A DNA stretch of 64,000 nt from Sphagnum magellanicum (lineage: Eukaryota > Streptophyta > Sphagnopsida > Sphagnales > Sphagnaceae): positions 12,822,026 through 12,886,025 of the forward strand of contig CM038924.1 of assembly GCA_021904315.1 (NCBI GenBank), read 5' to 3'. Shown piece after piece: positions 12,355 through 22,249 of this stretch. Both the position numbers and the translations under genes were made by a program. The notes beneath the pieces were generated by a model. It saw nothing but the letters and a program-made list of their open reading frames with translations, made no database searches and was not told where the DNA came from. The first letter of the stretch is position 1; every line of letters starts with the position of its first letter.

Positions 12355-13020
12355 TACTTACTTACTTACTTATTTACAATTTAGCGTCATTAAGTGGGCC
12401 AAACAGCGCCCGGGCCAGAGTCGAATTGATGTTAAGTCTGATGAAGCAATTCAGATCTAATCGTCTGACATTGCACTAAGAATCTAGCAAGGATGCCTTG
12501 CTGCTAACAACTCAGTAATTCAGCCAAAGGTGTGATGGCAGTTAATGGCAATGAACCTCTAAACCTCTCTCGAACATTTTGATAGGTAGGGCAAACCAAC
12601 AAGAAGTGGTCCTCATCCTCAACCGCACCCAAGTTGCACAATTTGCAGTAACGCTACTGCACCGACACCTTCACTGGCTTGACTTGCCTTCCTAGCTCAA
12701 TCTGTAGCTTGTGATTCGCACAACGAAAACATGCCAAGCTTCTCCTAAGTTGTGCATTGTCTACCCTAGAGAGGTATTCTTTGTACCCATACTGTGCTGA
12801 GCTATTCAACCCCAAATAGGCTCTCACCCTGTTGGAGTCAGCTGCAGCCACTTGATGGTGTACAATGTATTGCCTTTCAGCCAACTGCTCGAGGCGAACA
12901 CATGGTGGCAACTGATCGCTATCGATGCACAAATTGTACGTCGACAATCGTTCATCTACTTGTGCTAGCCAGCAAGCAGGCAATCGACTCTTTCTACCCC
13001 AGCACTTTGGTTCTCGAGTA
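12355..13020 (-). mobile_element. 3' fragment of a LINE-type (non-LTR) retrotransposon with tetranucleotide tail
   Basis: On the minus strand a frame (12654-12983, 109 aa) followed by readable sequence to about 12520 gives the C-terminal tail of a non-LTR reverse transcriptase polyprotein: LACFRCANHKLQIELGR, then a zinc-binding motif C-x2-C-x9-H-x4-C (RYCKLCNLGAVEDEDHFLLV followed by CP), then TYQNVRERF. A TAG at 12654-12656 interrupts the frame just before the zinc motif. The element ends in (TAAG)n repeats (12355-12375 as TTAC on the plus strand), as expected for LINEs with microsatellite tails. The reverse transcriptase core is absent, so this is a 5'-truncated, dead copy abutting the ligase-like fragments. 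Confidence 0.7.
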
Positions 13021-13021
13021 A

Positions 13022-14275
13022 AACTTTTCGCCTGGCTGCAAGCAATTGCAGTTGTACATCATAAGTTAGCCTAAGCAAAACCTTGTTATGGATGTGCAAA
13101 AAATTTGATAGAAAAATGCATTGCCCTTACACCATTGACTAGCAATGACAATGAAAGAAAGACCATGAATATGTAGAAATTCCTTTTCTTTTGTAGAAAA
13201 CAACCTATCCAAGCTCCTAAACCATTTTTCTAGCAACTTATTTGCCACATTGCCCACAATTGGGATGCCTAGTGCAACTATCAACTCCCACAATATTTTT
13301 TGTTTATTAACATGCATAAATGTGTTGTATTTTTGTTTTAAAAATCTACCTAAAGGTGGAATTTACATTAGTAATAAATGTGTATAAAAATTGAATGGGG
13401 CTCACTTGAATTGCCTTCACCATCTCATACATCTATAAAACTTGAATATAAATACCAAGAAAGGTTAACTTGGATTGCCTTCACCAATTTCTCAACACTT
13501 TTCTTTCCAAAGCCATCCAATTTTGATAAGACCTTACTAGTCAAAATGTAAAAATCAAAAGGATTAGTCACTAACCCTTCATCTTGAAATTGGTACAGGA
13601 TAGAGGGACCAAGGCCATGGATCAAACATTTGGCAAAATGTTCAATTTGCACATTCATTCATTGTCAAATCAATGTTAATGTAACTATAGTCTAAAAAGA
13701 GAGAGCACCAAGGAAAAAAGAGGGGGAAAAAAACGATAGTGAAGAAATTACTTGGTGAGGATGACGACCTAAACATTTTGAATTGTGACAATTTGTTACA
13801 TGTTTATTCTTACTTGTAGTCAGTTCCCCACCACACCATGGACACATACTTGGTGGCATCCACAATTGCACACATGCTTGCCTTAGTTCTTTTAAAAACT
13901 GTACCACTTGCAAAAATGAACACCAAATGTGAAGGTCTAAGTTGGAGACCTAGAAAGGAAATTGCAAGCAAAGACAACCTTTAGAGTTACAATACTATAT
14001 CAATCTAAATCATTTCATTCTCATGCAACTATTTAGTGCATTTAATGTTCCTTGTCCTTATTAAACACACAAATGAACACAAATATAGTTGAATCCAAAG
14101 CCTAATTAGATGAATAGAAGTAACTAATAAGAAAAGATATGGAATCAATATAGAACTAATAATTTTGAGAAATATTTTTTTCCAGAACCTTGTGTAAGAC
14201 TTACCATATCGAATGACATCACCAACACGTTGAATCAGAACATGGTCACCTTCACAAATGCCCATTTTTTATTGT
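13022..14275 (-). pseudogene. NAD+-dependent DNA ligase (bacterial LigA-type) fragments in exon-like blocks
   Basis: Four minus-strand blocks follow LigA domain order. Block 1 (14215-14275): OB-fold strand GDHVLIQRVGDVIR. Block 2 (13752-13906): zinc finger CPWCGGEL..., spacing C-x2-C-x14-C-x4-C as in LigA. Block 3 (13470-13658): first helix-hairpin-helix, IEHFAKCLIHGLG, DEGLVTNPFDFYILT, LDGFGKKSVEKLVKAI. Block 4 (13022-13290): LWELIVALGIPIVGNVANKL, GLSFIVIASQ, then in another frame FLSNFLHIHNKVLLRL. Blocks 1 and 2 join through a good intron (GTAAGTC donor, TTGCAAG acceptor) that keeps frame and yields GDVIRYVV. Damage: an apparent one-A loss in the A-run before block 1, two in-frame TGA codons just before block 3, no acceptor for block 4, and a frameshift near 13090-13110. 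The adenylation domain with KxDG and the BRCT domain were not found; a LINE fragment lies directly downstream and a hAT relic upstream. LigA seals DNA nicks using NAD+. Family assignment is firm; origin (bacterial, plastid-derived or viral) is unknown. Confidence 0.8.
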
Positions 14276-14284
14276 CTGCATACA

Positions 14285-14690
14285 CGCCTACAACAAACAA
14301 GTACTTAAGGGGGAATTGAACCCCAATCCTTGTAGGGATTTTGTTCACTGCAACTTGACAAAAACTACTTGCACCCAACCCCACATTTATAAATCAAATA
14401 ATCATAAGCAAATAATTTGAAAGTGCACTTGATGAGCAACAATAGTGTTACCACTATCAATAATCAATAAATGTTGGAAATCTAACAAGCCCAAAGTAGA
14501 AGTAAAAGGTAGAATCAACCATTGAAATTTTGCCATGTGGAAACCAAATATTTGCATTGTTATTTGATACAATGTTGGTATGAAACCAACAACATGAAGA
14601 ATTAATAGCAACCCGCATCTGAGCTACCATACCTTTAACTAGCAGCACATGTCCACTCCAAACTTAATCATGCACCCCATAGCACATCTG
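14285..14690. other. no recognised feature between ligase-like block 1 and the hAT relic
   Basis: I looked here on the minus strand for the upstream part of the ligase OB fold and found no match. Open frames at 14402-14648 (minus) have no recognisable domain. This may be intron or insertion-flanking sequence. Confidence 0.4.
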
Positions 14691-14699
14691 GTTGTCCTG

Positions 14700-15680
14700 T
14701 CAATCTTTCATTACTGCATAGAAAGGAAAGGTACCATAATCATAGAAATCTTGGGCATACATCCAAACAACTAAATCGAGGAGAATCATCAAGCGATTAC
14801 GCAACTTGGTCTTCATGAAAACAAGATTAGAGAATGTGCGTTCATCCTCCATAGAACCCAATACCATGACCATGCAAATTTGACCAACTTAAACCACTTT
14901 AAGAAATGGTTATTTAAAATTCTACTAAATCCAAGCCTCCCCCACAAGCGCACAATTGGGTTACAATCATGTGGGGAGGTGCTATTGCACCATTGTAATG
15001 GTTTTGCATTGTTAGTTTGAAAAAACAAGATTGTTGGTCAAGTAGAATAAGGTCTATCAATGACCTAGTCATGGTGCTAGGGTTCCCTAATGGTTTAGGG
15101 AGTTTAAAATGTGTTAATAGGATTGCCATGTGCTTTGAAACTGTAACCTTTACCTCTAAAGCTAGTCAGTATTGGGGATAAATCACACCAATAGCATTCA
15201 ACAATTCTTGTGTCAGAAATCGCTTTTTAAGTTCTATTATCAAACTTGTAGCAGTTGAAGCACATTGTGCCTTGATAGATTTTTCAACCTTTGCTCAAAC
15301 CTTTTTGGCCCATAACACCAATGATTAGATTTGTCCAATGGAGCATATACATTTGCGAACTAAATTTAAAGGCGACATATTGAACCTAAGAAATCTAGAT
15401 TCTGTGTAATGATCAACTAACTCAAAAAAAAAGTGGCATGGAGGCAGGAACCTAGTCCCAACATCACAATACATGTTGAAAACATCTGCTTCAGCTAGCT
15501 TCATAGTAGAAACAAAGTCATAGATTAAAATTTACAACCCTTGCACAAACTTTGATAATCTTTGCACTGTTTCCAGTAAGGGCATGATACATGCAAGACC
15601 TAGGAAGGTCTTTACATCACATAGAAGTTCATAATTAGCTTTAGCTATCTATGTAGCCACATTGTCATGAGCCATTTTTA
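14700..15680 (-). pseudogene. hAT transposase relic, C-terminal half (second hAT lineage)
   Basis: Minus-strand translation across several frames gives a plant hAT protein in order: ANYELLCDVKTFLGLACIMP and LLETVQRLSKFVQG (about 15520-15650), MKLAEADVFNMYCDVGTRF (about 15450-15510), AQCASTATSLIIELKKRFLT and QELLNAIGVIYPQY (about 15170-15280), MAILLTHFKLPKPLG (about 15085-15129), and the dimerisation block MEDERTFSNLVFMKTKLRNR (about 14790-14850) followed by LVVWMYAQDFYDYGTFPF, ending at a stop at 14700-14702. Multiple stops and frameshifts mark it as dead. The S(M/I)EDERTFS signature differs from the ERIFS type at 8 kb, so this is another lineage. Confidence 0.8.
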
Positions 15681-15684
15681 CAGG

Positions 15685-16160
15685 GTGAATGCACATTACA
15701 CTAGAACACAGTTGGCAATTGAGAGACCAAATGGATAGTCCAAACTTTTTTAAATGCCTTAATAAAATTGGATAGGAAATTTGAACTGTTGGATCTTGTC
15801 AAATTCAAAATAATGTTAGCTGTTACAATATGTTTTAAAGTACTTTGTCAACTTTCACAAAGCGAGATTTTTCAAATTTTGTCATTTCCCTTGTGCACGC
15901 AAGGACAATGACAAAATTCTTGTGCGTTTACTGTCTTCTGCAAGGCTATTATCTATTTCACATACATTTTCAGGATTTTGATTTCTTGAGTGTTTTGGTG
16001 ACAAAGTGATAATTGATTTTGCTTAAGTAAAAATAAGTTTCAAGAAAATGATTACTATAGCTTTGAGCAAGGATCGTAAGAGTTCCGAGATTTTGACTAA
16101 GTTGCCATGACCTAAATAGTCTAGCAGTACCAAGTTTGGGAGTATAAGGTCTGAACCCTA
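15685..16160. other. no recognised feature
   Basis: This may contain further decayed N-terminal hAT sequence on the minus strand, but no convincing match was read. A 71-codon minus frame at 15970-16185 is unrecognised. Confidence 0.35.
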
Positions 16161-16161
16161 T

Positions 16162-17511
16162 TTGAAAAAAATAAAGCAAGAACATGACACTCTTAGAAGC
16201 AATAGGTCTTCTAGTTTCATTGCTCCTTTACACATGAGCATTCTCATATTAGGTGATGGTGGTCCTATGAATCATAAAGTGTTTGTAGAACACTATGATC
16301 TTTGTTTAGAAGGTTTGAGTCCAAAATGCATTAGGATTCCTAAATATATCATTATGGAAGAAGTGTACAAGTATTTTGGACTTGTGCATAACAAGAATGG
16401 GTATAGTTATGTTTTTAATGAAAATCCTGAAATGATAGCCAAGATGGAAGGGTTATGGATGGTGATTCACCAAAAACCACATGTTCATGCTTCAAGGATC
16501 ATTTCTTTAGGTATGGCAAGAAGCATTATGACAGAGTTAAAAGGGAAGAAGATGAACTGGGCAATGTACACTGAGTGGACAAATTAGGAATAACAACAGC
16601 AAAAAAATTCAATTGTTGAACTTCTAAGTGATGAGGAAAAGGATGGCAAACAAAAGAGAAGATGAAATCTTGGGTGGAAGTGGTAGTTGTGTGAACATTG
16701 CACTTGAAGAAATCATGCAATATGTGGAGTTTATAGAGAAGTTCTTGTTAGAAGTGGAGGAACAAGAGTGCATCAATAAGCAAATCAAACAAAACATTAT
16801 GTTTACAAATGTGAAAGCTCACAACACGATGGAGGATCACAACAACAACTTCAAGGAAGAAATGAAGAGGCTTGTCATGTTGATGCAACTAAAGAACAAA
16901 TCTGATAACCCAATAGCTTTTAATGTTTTGAGATAGAAAGTGCAAGTTCAACATCATTCTATTGTTTAGCAAATGAAAGGGTGGTAGAGTACGAAAGAGT
17001 ATTTAGGGACATAGAGGCTCAGGGAAGCAAGTTGTTTGATTTGGAACAAAAGATCACTTCTTATAAGTGAAACTAGGATGGAGCAAAAGATTTTTTGCAA
17101 AAGTTTGAACAAGGTCAATTAAGTCATCATAGTGGCAATCTTATGCCGTTACCTTTGATTCTTGTTGAGTGTAATGAAGTGGGGTTCAAGGAGTGTATTA
17201 TGATCGAACAGTGCCCATACTGCAGGTTGGGGTTTTTTCCTATGTGGGTAGGAAAGCTTGCTTCTTGCAAGCATTTCTACCATTGTTGGTGTGCGCTTCT
17301 ACATTTTAGCATTTCATCAAAGTGCATTCACCCGACTTGTGAAAAGGAAATGCACGAAAGTTGGTGGAGTTGTGTCAGGATTGCAAAACCTAGGACAATC
17401 ATGGTCACAGAACCAATTTTGAAAACCTCAAGGCCAAAGATTCCAAGACATTTCGATCCATCTCCCAAGGGTATAGTTCATTTATTTTCACTTGCACATG
17501 AACTTGATTGA
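16162..17511 (+). pseudogene. broken hypothetical gene with coiled-coil stretch and C-terminal RING-like zinc domain
   Basis: Three plus-strand frames (16162-16587, 16628-16936, 17095-17511) with little between them read as one damaged protein. The first part (141 aa) is unrecognised. The middle, and the readable stretch 16938-17067 in another frame (ERVVEYERVFRDIEAQGSKL...), is charged and coiled-coil-like. The last part (138 aa) has a compact zinc-binding arrangement: CPYC...G, LASCKHFYHCWCALLHFS, KCIHPTCEKEMHESWW, resembling a RING-type finger. It ends with a stop at 17509-17511. No intron signals were established between the pieces, so frameshift decay is the simpler reading. It sits next to a hAT relic and may have been a passenger gene of a transposon; that is inference. 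Confidence 0.5.
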
Positions 17512-20500
17512 AGTTTTTGAATTTTCATAAGTCCTTGAGGTTGTAATGTAAATTATCTTATTAAAGTCCACAAAAATGTGATCTTTGTAAGTTGATCAAA
17601 AAAATTGTAGTAAATATAAATGCCTTATATTTTGAGGTAGTCTTAAGGTTTGAGTTTTCTGTTAGTGTGGATAGGAGTCTAGTGTGTTTCACAAATCAAG
17701 GTTCATGTGTGTGTAAGAGTCCAACAATTTTGCAAATATAGTTTAGTGCACCCATCAGTCCATTCAGTTCCACTAGTATGAGTATCAAGTGGTTAGAAGT
17801 CAATATGAGCTCTTAAAATGTAGTTAAGGTGTGCACATTTGTCCATTAGGTTTCATTGAAATAGTTCATGAACTTACACAAGTCCATTGAGCTTTATAAG
17901 AATATTGCAACTTGTGCATCAGAGTCACTTTTCTCCACAGTTGCTTATGATTCCACATGAATCCATGAAGCTCACATAGAAGCAAGTCACTTGTGAACAT
18001 TCAATGGACATTGAGCTCCATGTGTATACATGAAATCCATTAACTTCCATAATTTTAGTGTATAGTTCCACAACAATGCATGAAGATCTATAGAAATACA
18101 AGTAATGTGCATATTCAATCCATTGAAGTCCAATGTGTGAGTATGCAAGTCCATTGATTTCCACAAATTGTATCTCATAGCAAGAACTCTGCACAATAGT
18201 CTATATAAGTCTTTGATAGTGTAAATAAGTCCTTGGCAGTGTATATAAAGTCTTAGCAATCTATATTAATTCCAAGTTGCAATGTATTGCATGCACAATC
18301 CAAAATACTAAACTTTCACTTGAACAACTTAAATGTACGATGTCAAAATAATATCAGGTTCAATTTTTGTTTTGCACACAAAGTAATGCTTTAATTGTGT
18401 GTTCATGGATTTGTGCAAGGTGGCCTAGTATGCCAAAGTGGGCATTTTTTTGTTTTTCAGAAACTTAGCCCTCAATTGCGAAATGCCCATCAATCTTGAA
18501 TACCAGCAATCAAGATGTTAGTCCAAGTGTTGGCAACCTTTAGCTACATGCAACTTTGGCAACTAAAAAAATTGGAGAAGTTTGTAGCCCCAACAAAACT
18601 ATTGCATCCCCTTCTCCTCATCCAAAATCTGAACTAGTTATTGTTACTAATGAGTCCATTTGTAAAAGTTGAACCTCTCAAATCAGGAAATTGCCAATGA
18701 AAGCAATGATGATGAAGATGCTGAAAGGGAAAGTTTTGACAAGCTTGGAGTGGATCAAGATGAAGAACATGAGGAGCAAGAAGAAAATGATGGTTTTAAG
18801 AAACCCCATGTAAGAAAATTCAAAGGTTGTAAGTCCAAGAAGGGCATGAAGCCTAAACAATCACTGTTGAAGAAGAATGCAAGTAAAAAAAAGTGAAACT
18901 AGTGGCCGATAAGGTCAATGTTGCAACCACCATTCGACATGCAACCTTGGCCACAAAGAATACTTCCCGCCAATGTGGGGGCAAGAAAATTTGATCCCAT
19001 TGACACGGTTCTTTTTTTTTGGATGTTCAATCAACATGGCAACAAAAAGTATGTTATAAGATGTTCTTGTACATTAAGTCTTGATAGTTTATACTATACT
19101 AGAGGATGGTTGAAGGCTTTCATTGTGTCTAGTGTATGAACCATTTATTTAGATAGATGTCTAGTTGATGATGTAATATTTTCACAATTTTTGGAATGTG
19201 AGTTAAAACAAAAAATGGGATTTTGCAATTGAGTTCATTAAGTCAATTTATATGGATTGCAAACAATTGACCCCAATTTTTATTGTTTCAAGTTCATGTG
19301 TGTCTTGTTATGTTACTTTTTGAATTTTGTTTGCCTATATTTGTTGGATTGATTATTTGATGTGTGTTGTTGTGTTTGGCTTGTTTTTTTTTTTCTTTTT
19401 TGGTATCTTTGAAAACTTAGATTTTAAAGCTAGAGTCAAATTCTATAATTTGAGCTTTAGGTCAAGTTTAAATTCCCTAAATCTACAATGCCTTTTATAT
19501 CATTTTGAGCTACAAAATCAAACCTTTTCAAGATGCATCTTGAATGTCATGTGTGGATTTTGTTCTTTTGGGATCATATGAGTTGTTGTTATGAAGTACT
19601 TAGTATTAAACAAATGTTGAAAGATTATAGCCACAAGTAGCTTGATCATGGGTATGTTACATCCTACATTCACATCCTTTAAATTTATCTTATCTTTCAA
19701 AGACTTTTGTCTTTTGCCATTTGATGATTCTATAACTTTCCTAATCATGAGAATTATGGGATTTTCGTAAATGATGCAGATTTCTTCTAGTGTTTATATT
19801 TTGTTTTGAGAATTTGTAGCTCAATGTAGTCCAATGACCTATGGGCTTTATTAATATGTGCAATTGTATGCAAATGGACAAATTGTGTACCAACAATACT
19901 AAATGAGATTGGGGTTGAAGCTTTAGTCTACTCAATTGCTAAAAATTTAAATGTCATGGATAATGAAACTAATATTTAAATTTGTCACAGGAAATTTGTC
20001 AATTAGATTTGTGCAAGAACATTCTACAAGTTAATGTGTGGGAATAAACAAGTTGTTTGAATTTGTAGATGTATTGTATAGAAGTCAAATTGGACTACCA
20101 TATTGTACATCAACCTTGTAATCAATGTGTTGCGCACAAATAGGTTTGTTTCACAATTTCCTACATACACTATATCCATATTTCTTGCTTGCAAATACAC
20201 TAGGTGAATAATTAGTTTTAGAGTTTCCCTTGCGTTGGGAATTTGAATTGATTATTATGTGTTTGTGCATACGATTTCATCTTGTAGGTGGTGCAAGCTA
20301 TTTTGTGGGAATTTTATGCTAGTGTTCTCAATGCTGGTGTAAAACATGGCATATTGGTGTTTTAAAAGCTTTGGCCCTAGGGGCATCTATTATTTTTGTA
20401 AGTGCATATAGGTATGAACCTTCATGTATAGTTGCCAACAATCTATTGAACCCTAGGCCAAAACTATGTAGAGCAAGTTTTGCCATTAATTATATAGTCC

Positions 20501-21091
20501 TAAACATTGAAGGTTGTCAAGTTGATTGTTGCACAATACAATGCTAGCCAACTTATCACACAACGTGAAGTATTTAGATACTCATCTTTTCTTTTTTTGC
20601 AAAATGGATGTTCATGGTGAACATGTTTATCAAATGTCTAACTTTTAGACACTTTCAATGGCATTAATTTATAAATTTTCATTTGAGGGTAATGAAAAGA
20701 TTATGAATGTTTCAAGGATCACAAAGTATATTTTGGATTTTAAAAAATAAAATCACAATTGGTTAAATAATGTTTAGTTGTGACAAGATTTTTTTTGGTT
20801 TCTAACAAGTGGTGAATAGGGGGATTTGGAAGATTTTTCATGAATGGGCTTTTGGCTTTAACATTGCATCCAAGATGATGTGTCCACCACCAATCTCACA
20901 TCAGGGCATGAGTTTACTACAACTATTAGAACATAACAAGTTGCTACTTAAGAAGCTGAGCATGCCAAATAACTTGTAGTAAAAAAGACAAAATAAGACA
21001 AGCACATTACTATCATTTGTGCATAGGTATTTCTATTCTTTTAAATGCATGTAGTGCTTGCTTTTTGATAATCAACTTTATGGCATGCAAT
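17512..21091. other. AT-rich spacer with weak internal repetition, no recognised gene
   Basis: From about 17700 to 18290 words such as TCCATTGA and TTCCAC recur at irregular spacing (degenerate internal repeats). A plus frame at 18669-18896 codes an acidic-then-lysine-rich peptide without a known domain. Other short frames are unconvincing. Confidence 0.4.
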
Positions 21092-21096
21092 GTTAG

Positions 21097-22243
21097 TGTC
21101 GCAACCCTAGCTTGGGCTCGCGACCATGGCAAAGGGAATTGCAAGGGTGCGGGCCAAAGGGAAGCCCGAGAGTTAAGCCAAAAGGAAGCCCAGGAGCTAA
21201 GGCAAAGGGAAGCCCGGGAATTAAGCCAAAAGGAAGCCCGGGAGTCACATCACATACTCCCGAGAGTGCAAGAAAGTGCTAGGGAGTGTGAGGGAGTGAA
21301 CACTCACACTCCCAAGGCAACTCCCACTTGGGGAGATGGAGTCCCGGTGGACTCCCAAAACTTCAGAGAGCAATTGCAGGGGTCAAACCTCAATGGATTG
21401 TGGCGTTCTTTATATCATTGGAAAGATCTTGAAGCGTAGATATCTAAAACGGGCTCGCATTGTTCCTTTGGACATCTAAAACACAAGTTATGGCCAAAAG
21501 AAGGGTCGGGAGTCGAATTCCCGGGAGTCTGCCAGTTTTGACTCCCGACCACTAAAAGTCGGGAATCGACCCGAAATACTTGGCTGCAGAGGACGTGCGA
21601 CATACCGTTGGAAAGGTCTCGACGAGATCTACAACTTTGCTTCAGACCGCATCGCGATCCGAGGTCTGCTCGCAAAGTTATGGGGCTCCAAAGTCGCGGG
21701 AGTCCCATTTGGCGCGATTTCGGGACTCCCTTTCGGGAGTCCCGGGAAAAATAGCCATTTGGATGTGGGCTCCTTGGAGAGTCACAGAGTATACTATAAG
21801 GGGGAAGTGGTTGGCTTCCCCAAGGGGGGGAAGATGCTGGCTTCCCCACCAAGGGAGTGAGGTGGTGGCTTACTCCCGAGCCCGGAGTGTGTGTGTGTTC
21901 AAAGTGAGTCCGAGTTCACCCGTGGCTTGTCCCAACACCAAAAAGGTTCCATGATGAGTTCTAAAGGGGGAAGGTGATGGTTTCCCCAAGGTTCGGGCCG
22001 TGGCTCTTCCTAGCACCAAAGGTGCTCCAACTTTGGACTAACCACTTGGAGTGGTTAATGGAGGGTCCGTGTGAGTGAGTCAAGCTTGTCCACTCTTCCT
22101 AGTCTTTCCCGGGGCTTTTAGCACGCCCCTCTCACCCCTTTCTAGTGCTAGAAGTCGGGATCGTGCCCCAAGTTCCAACCGCTTCCGCATCGCCGCATAC
22201 TTGGACCCTCAAGTGGGTCTACGAGGAACTTGGGAGCGCGTCA
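21097..22243 (+). mobile_element. solo LTR, copy 1 (1147 bp) with 5-bp target-site duplication GTTAG
   Basis: A GC-richer block begins TGTCGCAACCCTAGC and ends GGGAGCGCGTCA, i.e. the TG..CA ends of an LTR. It is flanked on both sides by GTTAG (21092-21096 and 22244-22248), a perfect 5-bp duplication as made by an LTR-retroelement integrase. With no PBS or coding interior, it is a solo LTR left by recombination. A second copy of the family lies at 25103-26073. The plus/minus orientation is arbitrary; TATAAG near 21796 and the corresponding site in copy 2 would suit a plus-strand promoter. Confidence 0.88.
21160..21246 (+). repeat. 24-bp tandem repeat inside solo LTR copy 1
   Basis: Three full units and a partial fourth of a 24-bp unit starting GGAAGCCCG lie at 21160, 21184, 21208 and 21232. 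Copy 2 of the LTR lacks this array, which accounts for part of their length difference (1147 versus 971 bp). Confidence 0.8.
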
Positions 22244-22249
22244 GTTAGG

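Noticed and set aside
17700..18290. Possible CRISPR-like spaced repeats
   Set aside because: The repeated words are degenerate, irregularly spaced and in eukaryotic AT-rich DNA; no constant repeat length.
21017..21439. 140-codon plus frame with REARELSQKEAQEL repeats
   Set aside because: It is produced by the 24-bp tandem repeat inside a solo LTR; it lacks homologues in LTR copy 2 and starts outside the LTR.
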